NCBI RefSeq assembly: GCF_004118285.1
Contig: NZ_SDHY01000003.1
Coordinates: forward strand, 62,001-126,000
DNA length: 64,000 nt
Source: Aquirufa rosea
Lineage (GTDB): Bacteria > Bacteroidota > Bacteroidia > Cytophagales > Spirosomataceae
Direction of reading: 5' to 3'
Shown: positions 8,501 through 16,531 of the stretch, in pieces
How the letters are laid out: each line of letters starts with the position of its first letter
Numbering within the stretch: the first letter of the stretch is position 1
The notes under the pieces: model-generated
The model's database searches: none
Told to the model about the DNA's origin: nothing
What the model saw: only the letters and a program-made list of their open reading frames with translations
Made by a program: the position numbers and the translations under genes

Positions 8501-10396
8501 TTACATCCAAAGGTAGAGTAAAAATAGGCCAAACGTTATAAATACCATTATCCAATATTGTTGAATTTTCCCTGATTGCCACTTACTCAGTAATTGCCCG
8601 GCTGATTGATATATTTTAGTATTAAGTCCAACTAAAATACCATCTAAAGCATATTGATCTGCCCATGCAAAAATATGGCCACTAATTACCTGTAATTGTG
8701 CTAACCAAATTAAAAATCTGTCTAAGATAAGTGAGTCTAAAAGATAGGCCCAGCGGGCTTTCCAATGGGTAAGTTCAAAAATAGAAGGCCAAAAATTAGA
8801 CCAAAAACGATAGTTTTCAAGAGGAATCCAAGCCTTGGTAAACCAGGTCAAACTTAATCCCAGCACCCAGCTGAGAAAGGATATGATTAACCAAAAAGAA
8901 GGTACTTCGAAGGTTTTAAGGTGAAACCAGTTTAAGAGTGAAGATTGCTGGAAATGCAAGACATTAGGGCTAATCCAGAAGAATAAGCTGAATAAAGCCA
9001 ATATTAGAATAGGAAGATTTTGATGGAAGTTCCAAGTTGTATTTTTTTCAAAATGTAATCCTTGACGGTTTTCTCCCATAAAGATTAGGTAAAACTGTTT
9101 GCTGATGTACCAGTTACTAAGTAGCATACCTAATCCCAAGCAGCCTAATAGGGCCCAATAAATCGGATAATAGGGACTGTTTTGCGCATTTTCCCAAAGA
9201 AGTCCAGCTAGATTTTCTTTACTGTAAAAACCATTGCTTAGGGGTAAGCCCATCAAGCCGGCTGCAAAAATTCCATATCCTAAGGTGGTCCAAGGGAGGT
9301 GTTTTCTGAGTCCGCCCATGTTACTCAGGCTTTGACTGTCCAAATGATGACTGGATTTTTGTTGGTGTAAAAAGTGTATGACTGAACCTGCTGAGAGAAA
9401 CAATCCAGCTTTAAAGATGCCATGCACAAATAAATGCAATAAGGAGGCATCAGAACCCATCCCCATCCACATTAGTCCTAATTGGGAAATGGTTGAATAA
9501 GCCAATGCTTTTTTAATGTCATTTTGAAATAGAGCAAAAACGGCCCCACTGAGTAAGGAAATAGCACCAATTCCTGCCATCAATAAATGTAGATCCTCTC
9601 CAGTAATTGGGAAAATTTTGATTCCTAAATAGACACCTGCTGCCACCATGGTTGCCGCATGAATCAAGGCGGAAGCAGGAGTGGGGCCTTCCATGGCATC
9701 AGGTAGCCAAGACATGAGTGGGAATTGGGCAGATTTTCCCATGGCTCCTATTAACAATCCTAAACCAACAAGGATTGGGGCTGGGCCATAACTACTCACC
9801 TGCATCTGTGAAAATTCCAAAGTATGAAAATGCATAGATAAACCCATCAAACCCAATAGCAAACCGATATCCCCTAAACGATTTAATAAAAAGGCTTTTT
9901 TTGCAGCTTTAATGGCAGCCTGTTTTTGATGCCAAAAACTGATAAGTAAGTATGAACAGGTACCCACTAGTTCCCAAGAAGCATAAAATATCCAAATTTG
10001 ATCTGTAAATAGCAATAGGTACATGGAAGCTGCAAATAAGTGCAGGTACAAATAATATCGGGCTAGTTGAGGTTCATCTTTTAAGTAAGATTGGGAGAAT
10101 TGCTGAACCAATAAGGCCACAATACCTACCAAAAGAGCAATAAGCTGTGCAGAGGAAGTCGCTACAAAACTGGCACTAAATGTAATATCACCCACATTAA
10201 ACCAATTCCCCTGCCAAGAAGTACTCTCACCCCCTAGTTGAAGGATAAAATATCCAATGATGCTCAATTGTAAAAGGGATAAACCAATAGAAAAATAAAC
10301 GATAATCTGTTTGGGCAGACTAGAAACCACCGCGATGAGCATGGCCGAAATCCAAGGAAATAGGAGGAGGCCCATAAATAAGGAGGTTAAGCCCAT
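8501..10396 (-). CDS. nuoL: NADH-quinone oxidoreductase subunit L
   Basis: 631 residues; the distal proton-pumping subunit of complex I. Signatures seen: FYASWELVGTCSYLLISFW (conserved Glu), FLLNRLGDIGLLLG, GKSAQFPLMSWLPDAMEGPTPASALIHAATMVAAG (Lys, Pro and His of the antiporter core). The C-terminus has the long amphipathic stretch followed by a last membrane helix (IMVFITFGLFLLYLW), which is expected for the lateral helix and its anchor. It is first in the run nuoL-nuoM-TM2-isomerase and has its own likely -7 element at 10419-10426. moaD ends 44 bases upstream on the same strand. Confidence 0.95.
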   Translation of the reverse strand: MGLTSLFMGLLLFPWISAMLIAVVSSLPKQIIVYFSIGLSLLQLSIIGYFILQLGGESTSWQGNWFNVGDITFSASFVATSSAQLIALLVGIVALLVQQFSQSYLKDEPQLARYYLYLHLFAASMYLLLFTDQIWIFYASWELVGTCSYLLISFWHQKQAAIKAAKKAFLLNRLGDIGLLLGLMGLSMHFHTLEFSQMQVSSYGPAPILVGLGLLIGAMGKSAQFPLMSWLPDAMEGPTPASALIHAATMVAAGVYLGIKIFPITGEDLHLLMAGIGAISLLSGAVFALFQNDIKKALAYSTISQLGLMWMGMGSDASLLHLFVHGIFKAGLFLSAGSVIHFLHQQKSSHHLDSQSLSNMGGLRKHLPWTTLGYGIFAAGLMGLPLSNGFYSKENLAGLLWENAQNSPYYPIYWALLGCLGLGMLLSNWYISKQFYLIFMGENRQGLHFEKNTTWNFHQNLPILILALFSLFFWISPNVLHFQQSSLLNWFHLKTFEVPSFWLIISFLSWVLGLSLTWFTKAWIPLENYRFWSNFWPSIFELTHWKARWAYLLDSLILDRFLIWLAQLQVISGHIFAWADQYALDGILVGLNTKIYQSAGQLLSKWQSGKIQQYWIMVFITFGLFLLYLWM

Positions 10397-10418
10397 CGGG
10401 TTACACGAGTTTAATTTG

Positions 10419-10426
10419 CAAATATA
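10419..10426 (-). promoter_or_regulatory. Probable -7 element for nuoL
   Basis: Minus-strand TATATTTG fits the Bacteroidota TAnnTTTG element and lies 22 bases before the nuoL ATG, giving a short leader. No clear -33 TTTG is present at the usual spacing. Confidence 0.45.
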
Positions 10427-10440
10427 CAGTTCTTTGTCGG

Positions 10441-10686
10441 TTAACCGCCACTAACTGGAGGAATTAGAGCAATTTCCATGCCTTCTTGAAGGATAAATTG
10501 AGCATCCGGGAAATGGTGTTCTGCAGCTATGCGAAGTGAAGGAAGATTGGCAAGAGAAGGATAGTTCATTTTTAATTCCTGCAATAATTCATCCACCGTT
10601 TTGATTTCGGAGGTGCTAAATACAATTTCCTTGTTTTGCAGTAAATCCCGAGTTAAACCAAAAAGGAGAATTCGATAGTTTGGCAT
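10441..10686 (-). CDS. moaD: Molybdopterin synthase sulfur carrier subunit (MoaD family)
   Basis: 81 residues, the size of MoaD. It has a ubiquitin-like fold pattern with the family's PPVSGG C-terminus; the terminal Gly-Gly is thiocarboxylated and donates sulfur to form molybdopterin with MoaE. MoaA is encoded divergently 44 bases away, which supports a molybdenum cofactor role over a ThiS-like one. moaE, moaC and other cofactor genes are not in the window. Start is ATG. Confidence 0.88.
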   Translation of the reverse strand: MPNYRILLFGLTRDLLQNKEIVFSTSEIKTVDELLQELKMNYPSLANLPSLRIAAEHHFPDAQFILQEGMEIALIPPVSGG

Positions 10687-10705
10687 TCGTTTGAGGGCGA
10701 TTTTG

Positions 10706-10713
10706 TACCTTTG
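10706..10713 (+). promoter_or_regulatory. Probable -7 element for moaA
   Basis: TACCTTTG fits TAnnTTTG and lies 17 bases before the TTG start of moaA, implying a very short leader and supporting that start. A -33 element at canonical spacing is not obvious. Confidence 0.4.
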
Positions 10714-10730
10714 TAATTATTGCAAATATA

Positions 10731-11747
10731 TTGGATAATTCTCAAAGCTTAACTTCTTCTCGACCTATTCTCTATGATAACCACGGTAGAGAAATGACCT
10801 ATTTACGTTTGGCCGTAACAGATAGGTGCAATCTGCGCTGTTTTTACTGTATGCCTGAGGAGGGAATTCACTATTTACCCGAAAAACAATTGTTGACTTG
10901 GGAAGAAATGCTTCGAATTGTTCAACAATTATATGCCTTGGGACTAAAGAAAATACGACTTACAGGTGGGGAACCTTTATTACGTTCCGGAATTATCGAG
11001 TTTTTAGAAGAGCTTAGCCGGCTAGATGGCTTAGAAATTTGTTTGACGAGTAATGGGGTACTTTTGGAAAAGCATATTCCCAAATTACTCGACCTTGGGG
11101 TTAGGTCTGTAAATTTGAGTTTGGATTCATTGGATAGGGATCGCTTCCGTCAAATTACTCGGCGTGATGATTTTGAAGTAGTTTACTCGGCCATGTTAGC
11201 CTTGATTCATGCCCAATTTCAGGTGAAAATCAATGCCGTGGTTATGGAGGGTAAAAACGAGCAAGATATTTTACCTTTGGTAAGGTTGACCGATAAATTC
11301 CCCATTTCTGTCCGATTTATAGAAGAAATGCCCTTTAACGGTTCGGGTAAAGAAGCCCCTAAATTAACTTGGGACTTTATTAAAATATTAGAACATATTC
11401 GTAGTCATTATGGCGCTTTGACTCCACTGGCATCGCATTATGGAGAAACATCAACCAGGTATCAGATATCAGGGTATAAAGGAGATGTGGGAGTGATAGC
11501 GGCTTTTAGTAGGACTTTTTGTGGTACTTGTAATCGTATTCGCTTGACTGCCATGGGGGAAGTGAAGACTTGTTTGTATGATGATGGAGTCTTTAATATG
11601 AAAGCCTTTCTTAGAAATGGTGCTAGTGATCAAGAAATTAGGCAAACCTTCTTGGCTTTGTTCGGGAATAGACCTAAAGATGGTTTTGAAGCAGAGAAAA
11701 ATAGAAAAGGAATTATAAACGAGTCGATGACAACCATTGGCGGATAG
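10731..11747 (+). CDS. moaA: GTP 3',8-cyclase MoaA (radical SAM)
   Basis: 338 residues; converts GTP to 3',8-cyclo-7,8-dihydro-GTP in the first step of molybdenum cofactor synthesis. The radical-SAM cluster is C33-x3-C37-x2-C40 and the second cluster, which binds GTP, is C264, C267 and C281. LTGGEPLLR (77-85) is the SAM-binding glycine region. The C-terminal Gly-Gly required for activity is present (TTIGG). The start is TTG: no ATG lies upstream in frame, and the next Met (residue 22) would cut into the conserved DNHGREMTYLRL region. rfaE1 follows after two bases, so they are co-transcribed. Confidence 0.95.
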   Translation: MDNSQSLTSSRPILYDNHGREMTYLRLAVTDRCNLRCFYCMPEEGIHYLPEKQLLTWEEMLRIVQQLYALGLKKIRLTGGEPLLRSGIIEFLEELSRLDGLEICLTSNGVLLEKHIPKLLDLGVRSVNLSLDSLDRDRFRQITRRDDFEVVYSAMLALIHAQFQVKINAVVMEGKNEQDILPLVRLTDKFPISVRFIEEMPFNGSGKEAPKLTWDFIKILEHIRSHYGALTPLASHYGETSTRYQISGYKGDVGVIAAFSRTFCGTCNRIRLTAMGEVKTCLYDDGVFNMKAFLRNGASDQEIRQTFLALFGNRPKDGFEAEKNRKGIINESMTTIGG

Positions 11748-11749
11748 CG

Positions 11750-12733
11750 ATGAAAACAGTGAATGATATTTTTAAAGGCTTTAGCCAATTACAAGTGTTG
11801 GTAATTGGAGACTTGATGATAGATGCATATACCTGGGGTAAGGTTAGTCGGATTTCACCTGAGGCTCCAGTGCCTGTGGTACAAGTAATTAAGAAAGAAG
11901 CCAGATTAGGAGGAGCGGGTAATGTGGTGATGAATATTGCAAGTTTAGGTGCAAAACCTTGGGTGGTTTCTGTGGTGGGTGACGACGAAGCTGGGGAACT
12001 AGTGAAATCATTGTTGGAGAAAGAGGGAATTGCTACTACTGGAATTGTAGAGGAAAAAGGTAGGACTACATCCATCAAGGAGCGGGTGATTGCGGGTTCT
12101 CAGCAGTTATTACGCGTAGATTCGGAAACGGATAAATTAGTGCAAGAATCTAGTACTGCAGAACTATTGAATAAAGTAAATGCCTGTATCAAGGAAGTTG
12201 ACGTGGTGATTTTTGAGGACTATGACAAAGGCGTTTTGCATGAATCATTCATTCAAGAAGTGATTACTTTAGCTAGGGAACATGGTATTCCAACTGTGGT
12301 AGATCCTAAAAAGCGAAATTTTTTCAGTTATCGCGGTGCTACTTTATTCAAGCCTAATTTACATGAATTAAGAGATGGCTTGGGCCTATTTCCAGAAGAT
12401 TTGGAAGGACAAAAATTACAGGAAACAGTTCATGGATTTAAAGTGAGTCAAGGATTTGAAGGAGTATTTGTGACCTTATCTGAGAAAGGTGTGCTGATGG
12501 ATTTAGGGAATGAACAAGTAAGAATACCTGCACATATTCGTCAGATCGCTGATGTTTCAGGGGCAGGAGATACGGTAATATCCATTGCTGCCTGTGCACT
12601 TGCATTAGATTTGCCTGCTAGACAAATTGCTTCTTTGGCGAATTTAGGTGGGGGGCTAGTTTGTGAATCTTTGGGAGTAGTTCCTATTGATAAGGAATTA
12701 TTGAAAAGGGAGGCAGAGAGCCACTTAATGTAA
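11750..12733 (+). CDS. Stand-alone RfaE1-type sugar kinase (D-glycero-D-manno-heptose-7-phosphate kinase-like, PfkB family)
   Basis: 327 residues, PfkB/ribokinase fold. The N-terminal VIGDLMIDAYTWGKVSRISPEAPVPV is the signature of the kinase domain of HldE/RfaE; LGGAGNVVMN and the catalytic GAGDT (base Asp) are intact. The nucleotidyltransferase domain found in fused HldE is absent, so this is the single-domain type. In heptose synthesis it would phosphorylate heptose-7-phosphate at O1 for lipopolysaccharide; in Bacteroidota the exact substrate is less certain. It starts two bases after moaA and is followed by an inverted repeat. Confidence 0.85.
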   Translation: MKTVNDIFKGFSQLQVLVIGDLMIDAYTWGKVSRISPEAPVPVVQVIKKEARLGGAGNVVMNIASLGAKPWVVSVVGDDEAGELVKSLLEKEGIATTGIVEEKGRTTSIKERVIAGSQQLLRVDSETDKLVQESSTAELLNKVNACIKEVDVVIFEDYDKGVLHESFIQEVITLAREHGIPTVVDPKKRNFFSYRGATLFKPNLHELRDGLGLFPEDLEGQKLQETVHGFKVSQGFEGVFVTLSEKGVLMDLGNEQVRIPAHIRQIADVSGAGDTVISIAACALALDLPARQIASLANLGGGLVCESLGVVPIDKELLKREAESHLM

Positions 12734-12746
12734 GCTTGATTTTTTT

Positions 12747-12779
12747 AACGCTGTCAAGGTTTCAAACCTTAACAGCGTT
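12747..12779. repeat. Imperfect 15-bp inverted repeat between convergent genes
   Basis: Arms AACGCTGTCAAGGTT (12747-12761) and AACCTTAACAGCGTT (12765-12779) pair with one mismatch around a 3-base loop. It sits between convergent rfaE1 and ridA-like genes. Neither side is followed by a good T tract in the reading direction, so it is either a weak bidirectional terminator or a member of a dispersed intergenic palindrome family. Confidence 0.6.
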
Positions 12780-12825
12780 TGTCTAACGACATATATTTTT
12801 ATTATTGTATCAAGAAATTGATAAG

Positions 12826-13215
12826 TTATTCCTTCACCCAAGCGGTGAATTCAATTTCAACCTTGTATTGAGGTGCAATCAGCGCAGAAATTTCATAAAT
12901 TCCAGTAGTTGGCTTGATCTTCGAAAAGAAGTGAGCATGAGCCTTGGCAATATCCAGATTTTTGGAAATATCCGTTGTGAAAATACGGGTTCTTACCACG
13001 TCTTCAAGCGAAGAACCTGCTTCTTCTAAAACTACTGCTATGCGCTCAATGATGTTATAAGTTTGGGCATATAAATCATCTTCCTTTACTTTATCTCCAT
13101 CCACCAGGGCCACTGTTCCTGATATTTCTAATAAATTTCCAGTTTTTACCGCACGGCAGTAACCAAATACATCTTCGAATGGAGAACCACTTGATATTGA
13201 AATTCTATTGCTCAT
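12826..13215 (-). CDS. RidA (YjgF/YER057c/UK114) family protein, non-canonical active site
   Basis: 129 residues with the trimeric chorismate-mutase-like Rid fold: YCRAVKTGNLLEISGTVA near the N-terminus and VEIEFTAWV at the C-terminus, keeping the Glu of the family. In true RidA the PARS motif supplies an Arg that binds the imine carboxylate; the matching stretch here is KPTTGIYEI, with Thr104 at the Arg position. It therefore probably belongs to one of the Rid subfamilies without enamine/imine deaminase activity, and its substrate is unknown. Its start overlaps the end of the SUMT gene by 11 bases, so it is translated with the siroheme operon. Confidence 0.82.
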   Translation of the reverse strand: MSNRISISSGSPFEDVFGYCRAVKTGNLLEISGTVALVDGDKVKEDDLYAQTYNIIERIAVVLEEAGSSLEDVVRTRIFTTDISKNLDIAKAHAHFFSKIKPTTGIYEISALIAPQYKVEIEFTAWVKE

Positions 13216-14002
13216 TTTTATTGATTATATGTGACACTTTTTCCCAGATATCACCTACCGAGTGGCGTACAACCTCTCCTATAATGATTACCGCAGGGTT
13301 GCTAAGGTCTTCATTTTTTGCCAAATTTTCAAGCTCTCCCGCCAAACCTACACCCAGCTTTTGCGCCGAGGTAGTTCCTTGCTGAACAATAGCCGCTGAG
13401 ATATGTCCTTTACCTGCCTCTTGACAAATTCTTGAAATTTCCCCTAAACGATGCATGCCCATTAAAATGACAAGAGTTGCCGTAGATTGTAATCCTAAAT
13501 GTAAATCATTGCTGAGGGTGCCATCTGACTTAGTTCCAGTCATGACCCAGAAACTTTCATTTACCCCCCTGATTGTCAGAGGAATATCGGCAGCTCCTGC
13601 AGCGGCATAAGAAGAGCTGATTCCCGGAATATAGGCAGTTTGAAGTCCGAACTGGCGGGCATAATCAATTTCCTCTTGGCCACGACCAAACACAAAGGGA
13701 TCGCCACCTTTTAATCTCACCACATGTCCCAACTCATAAGCTTTCTTTACAATTAATTCATTGATCTGATTTTGGGAATGGCTTTCCCCTGCTTTTTTGC
13801 CCACAAATATTTTTTCACAAATGGGTGAACAGTAGTCGAGAAGACTGATATCTACCAAGGAATCATATAGTACAGCTTGAGCTTTTTCCAAGGCTTTGAT
13901 GGCTTTTACAGTGATTAGTTCCGGGTCGCCAGGACCTGCACCTACTACACTTAGTTGAGGCTGAGGTTCTAATGATTTAAATCGACTTAATTGTTGGATC
14001 AT
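13205..14002 (-). CDS. cobA: Uroporphyrinogen-III C-methyltransferase (SUMT)
   Basis: 265 residues from ATG at 14002; an in-frame TTG at 14017 would add five residues and overlap the gene before. The SAM-dependent methyltransferase motifs are GAGPGDPELIT (21-31) and VRLKGGDPFVFGRG (95-108). It methylates uroporphyrinogen III twice to precorrin-2, the route to siroheme. The dehydrogenase/ferrochelatase domain of CysG is absent and must be encoded elsewhere. It lies directly behind a siroheme-dependent reductase gene, so its product most likely supplies that enzyme's cofactor. Confidence 0.93.
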   Translation of the reverse strand: MIQQLSRFKSLEPQPQLSVVGAGPGDPELITVKAIKALEKAQAVLYDSLVDISLLDYCSPICEKIFVGKKAGESHSQNQINELIVKKAYELGHVVRLKGGDPFVFGRGQEEIDYARQFGLQTAYIPGISSSYAAAGAADIPLTIRGVNESFWVMTGTKSDGTLSNDLHLGLQSTATLVILMGMHRLGEISRICQEAGKGHISAAIVQQGTTSAQKLGVGLAGELENLAKNEDLSNPAVIIIGEVVRHSVGDIWEKVSHIINKNEQ

Positions 14003-14003
14003 C

Positions 14004-16094
14004 TTAATTACTAGCAAGAGATTGGCGGAATGAACTGGCAGTTTCTAAAAAAATCAAAGCTTGTTGGGCATAAGTCTTCGCGAACTCCTCGCTTGGTTCA
14101 TGCTGATTGATTTGTAGGACTAAGTCGGTAAAGCTTTTACCATTTAAATCAAACTCTCCACTCTGAACGTAATGTTCATCAAACTTCGTAATTACTGCAT
14201 GCTGGGTGGAGGATTGTACACTTTTGTCTAATAACAAGGCTTTGGCTGCTGATATAAATACGCTATAAGCATGATAGATGGCATCGGCCCAGCGTTTATC
14301 TTCTAAAGCACTTTTACACCAATCGTACTTTTCTTCTGATTCAAAAAGCAAGGTTGCCACCAAATCAATAATGACACTGGCACATTCCCCAACCCCAATT
14401 TCAGTTTGAAAGCTCTCAGCCGCACCCCAGTCGATGAAATCATCATCTTCAAGTGTCTGTAAATCGGCGATTGGTTTCAATAAAGCATAAAAATATTTTT
14501 CACCTTGACGGTCATAGTATTCATGGAAATATTCTCCTTCTTGGGAATTTTCTTCATAATTATTTAGGATAACTCGTAACACCTCGGGACCTCTTTTGGA
14601 AGGCACTTTGATGACTTTATCCGCTATTTTACCTTCACCATTTCCTAATGTGGCCCCACCTAATAAAACTTGAAGGGCAGGGAGCACTCGTTTGTCAGGT
14701 GCTTTTAACGAAGATCCATGGAATCCAATACTTGCCATGCTGTGTTGTCCGCAGGCATTCATGCAACCCGAAATTTTGATTTTCATTTGGTTGTCAAGAA
14801 TTAAATCTGGGAAATCTTGAGATATCACTTCCTCCAATTTCGAAGTGATATGGGTAGAATCAGAAATGGCTAAATTACATGTATCTGTACCCGGACAAGC
14901 AGTAATATTGGCTACCGAATTAGCACCTGGAGCTGCTAATTGATGATCTTTTAATACTTGATAAACGTAAGGAAGGTTTTGTTGAGGTACAAATTTCAAC
15001 ATTAAACCCTGGTTAATGGTTATGCGCACATCATCTCCTACATAACCCTCCAAAGCTTTCATTAGACTTCTTGAGGTATCGCTGGAAATGTTACCATTTA
15101 GGATGCGCACATATACACCAAAATACCCTGCTTGTTTTTGTTCAAAGGTATTGGAGCTTAACCAAGTTTGATATTCTGCCGAATTGTCTGCAGGAATATC
15201 AGCTAGTTTATTGGGTAAGGCAACTTCCCAGACGCCATCACTAGGGATTTCAACGATCTGATTTTTTAATGCCTTAGTTTCAGCCTGAACCAAATCCATG
15301 AAGGCTTCAAATCCAATTTTTTGAATTAAAAATTTCATGCGGGCCTTGTGGCGAGAATTTCTCTCCCCATGGCGGTCAAATACACGCAAAACGGCCTCCA
15401 TGAACGGAATAATTTTATTTTCAGCTAGAAATTCAAAGGCTGTATATGCCAACATGGGTTGAGCACCTAGTCCTCCACCTACTACTACTTTAAATCCACG
15501 TACACCCTCTTGGATTTTGGGAATAAAGCCCATGTCGTGTAAATAGGCTAAAGAGGTGTCTTCATCGGTGTTGGAAAAGGAAATTTTCACTTTTCTTCCC
15601 ATTTCTTGACAAATGGGATTACGAAGTAAATACCTGAATGCCGTATCGGCATGGGCACTCACATCAAATAACTCTTTCGGGTCTATGCCCGAGGTAGGTG
15701 AAGCAGTGATATTTCTTACGGTATTTCCGCAAGCTTCACGCAGAGTAATATCATCTTGCTCCAATTTAGCCCATAATTCAGGCGTACGATCCAAGGAAAC
15801 AAAGTGAATTTGAATGTCTTGACGGGTCGTTAAATGCAAATTTCCAGTAGAATATTCATCCGAAATATCCGCGATTCGCTTCCATTGGTTGAACTTGATC
15901 TTCCCGTAAGGGAGCTTGATGCGAACCATCTGAACCCCTTGTTGTCTTTGACCATAAACGCCACGAGCCAAGCGCAAACTTCGGAATTTTTCTTCATGAA
16001 TCTCCCCAGCTCGGAATTGAGCAATTTTTTTGGCAAGATCAAGGATGTCTTTTTCTACTACGGGATTTTCTATTTCTGAGCGGAAACTTTGCAT
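14004..16094 (-). CDS. Siroheme nitrite/sulfite reductase with HEPN-like C-terminal extension
   Basis: 696 residues. Residues 1 to about 560 form the two-fold nitrite/sulfite reductase core: an N-terminal ferredoxin-like half-domain (RGVYGQRQQGVQMVRIKLPYG), GNTVRNITASPTSGIDP, and the siroheme/4Fe-4S ligands C400-x5-C406 and C444-x3-C448 (SGCMNACGQH). It reduces nitrite to ammonia or sulfite to sulfide in the cytoplasm using reduced ferredoxin; the sequence alone does not decide which. About 110 residues at the C-terminus (585-696) look like a HEPN helical domain (WADAIYHAYSVFISAAKALLL...VITKFDEHYV) and are absent from enterobacterial or plant enzymes. SUMT follows directly. A promoter with a palindrome at the start site lies upstream. 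Confidence 0.92.
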   Translation of the reverse strand: MQSFRSEIENPVVEKDILDLAKKIAQFRAGEIHEEKFRSLRLARGVYGQRQQGVQMVRIKLPYGKIKFNQWKRIADISDEYSTGNLHLTTRQDIQIHFVSLDRTPELWAKLEQDDITLREACGNTVRNITASPTSGIDPKELFDVSAHADTAFRYLLRNPICQEMGRKVKISFSNTDEDTSLAYLHDMGFIPKIQEGVRGFKVVVGGGLGAQPMLAYTAFEFLAENKIIPFMEAVLRVFDRHGERNSRHKARMKFLIQKIGFEAFMDLVQAETKALKNQIVEIPSDGVWEVALPNKLADIPADNSAEYQTWLSSNTFEQKQAGYFGVYVRILNGNISSDTSRSLMKALEGYVGDDVRITINQGLMLKFVPQQNLPYVYQVLKDHQLAAPGANSVANITACPGTDTCNLAISDSTHITSKLEEVISQDFPDLILDNQMKIKISGCMNACGQHSMASIGFHGSSLKAPDKRVLPALQVLLGGATLGNGEGKIADKVIKVPSKRGPEVLRVILNNYEENSQEGEYFHEYYDRQGEKYFYALLKPIADLQTLEDDDFIDWGAAESFQTEIGVGECASVIIDLVATLLFESEEKYDWCKSALEDKRWADAIYHAYSVFISAAKALLLDKSVQSSTQHAVITKFDEHYVQSGEFDLNGKSFTDLVLQINQHEPSEEFAKTYAQQALIFLETASSFRQSLASN

Positions 16095-16120
16095 AAGGAA
16101 ACGTATTTAATCTGATATAC

Positions 16121-16137
16121 TCTATATAATATATAGA
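16121..16137. promoter_or_regulatory. Perfect palindrome at the reductase start site, probable operator
   Basis: TCTATATA-A-TATATAGA is an 8-bp perfect inverted repeat with a one-base centre. It lies immediately downstream of the predicted start of transcription (about 16138) of the reductase-SUMT-Rid operon, the position of a repressor site for a dimeric regulator. No regulator gene is adjacent. Confidence 0.5.
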
Positions 16138-16144
16138 TTTTAAG

Positions 16145-16175
16145 CAAAAGTACAAATTACAAGTAATTCAACAAA
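16145..16175 (-). promoter_or_regulatory. Bacteroidota promoter of the siroheme reductase operon
   Basis: Minus-strand TTTG at 16172-16175, a 19-base spacer and TACTTTTG at 16145-16152 match the Bacteroidota -33/-7 consensus (TTTG-N19-TAnnTTTG). The predicted start is near 16138, giving a leader of about 44 bases. Confidence 0.75.
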
Positions 16176-16325
16176 GAATTTTGAGCGCTAATGTCAAAAC
16201 TTTTCCCAATTAATGACTTTTTTAATGGACTATATCTTGAGTTTTAAGGCATAAACAAAGCGGAAATAATAAACTTTAACTAAGGATTAGAAATCAGACT
16301 GCTTCCATTCTTCAAAAGAATTGAT

Positions 16326-16333
16326 TACTTTTG
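16326..16333 (+). promoter_or_regulatory. Probable -7 element of tRNA-Ser gene
   Basis: TACTTTTG fits TAnnTTTG and ends 11 bases before the tRNA's first base, so the primary transcript would carry only a few extra 5' bases. There is no TTTG at the -33 position. Confidence 0.5.
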
Positions 16334-16344
16334 CCCACCCAAAC

Positions 16345-16432
16345 AGAGGGGTGTCCGAGTGGTTGAAGGAGCACGCCTGGAAAGTGTGTATAGGCCTAAA
16401 GCTTATCGAGGGTTCGAATCCCTTCCCCTCTG
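16345..16432 (+). tRNA. tRNA-Ser (anticodon GGA)
   Basis: An 88-base cloverleaf with the long variable arm of class II tRNAs. The acceptor stem AGAGGGG (16345-16351) pairs with CCCCTCT (16425-16431); the anticodon loop CTGGAAA gives GGA, reading UCC and UCU; the T arm holds GGTTCGAATCC; the discriminator is G at 16432. The following bases are CAAAA, so the CCA end is not encoded and must be added by CCA transferase. A terminator hairpin follows at once. Confidence 0.95.
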
Positions 16433-16433
16433 C

Positions 16434-16470
16434 AAAAAAGACAAATCTATACAAGGTTTGTCTTTTTTTT
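16434..16470 (+). terminator. Intrinsic terminator of tRNA-Ser
   Basis: The arms AAAAAAGACAAA (16434-16445) and TTTGTCTTTTTT (16457-16468) pair perfectly around an 11-base loop, with a T tract at the 3' side. Confidence 0.85.
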
Positions 16471-16531
16471 ATGTTTGAATGAGCGTATCCATAGGAAATC
16501 AATACATTTGTTCACATAAATCCGCTGAACT

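Noticed and set aside
10687-10730. Possible molybdenum-cofactor riboswitch before moaA
   Set aside because: The divergent moaD-moaA gap is only 44 bases, too short for the known Moco RNA element.
11713-12078. 121-codon minus-strand frame over the start of the sugar kinase
   Set aside because: Low-complexity Ser/Thr/Pro-rich translation antisense to the conserved PfkB domain.
16287-16502. Minus-strand open frame of 71 codons containing GFEPSISFRPIHTFQACSFNHSDT
   Set aside because: It is the antisense translation of the tRNA-Ser gene. This exact type of frame is a well-known annotation artefact.
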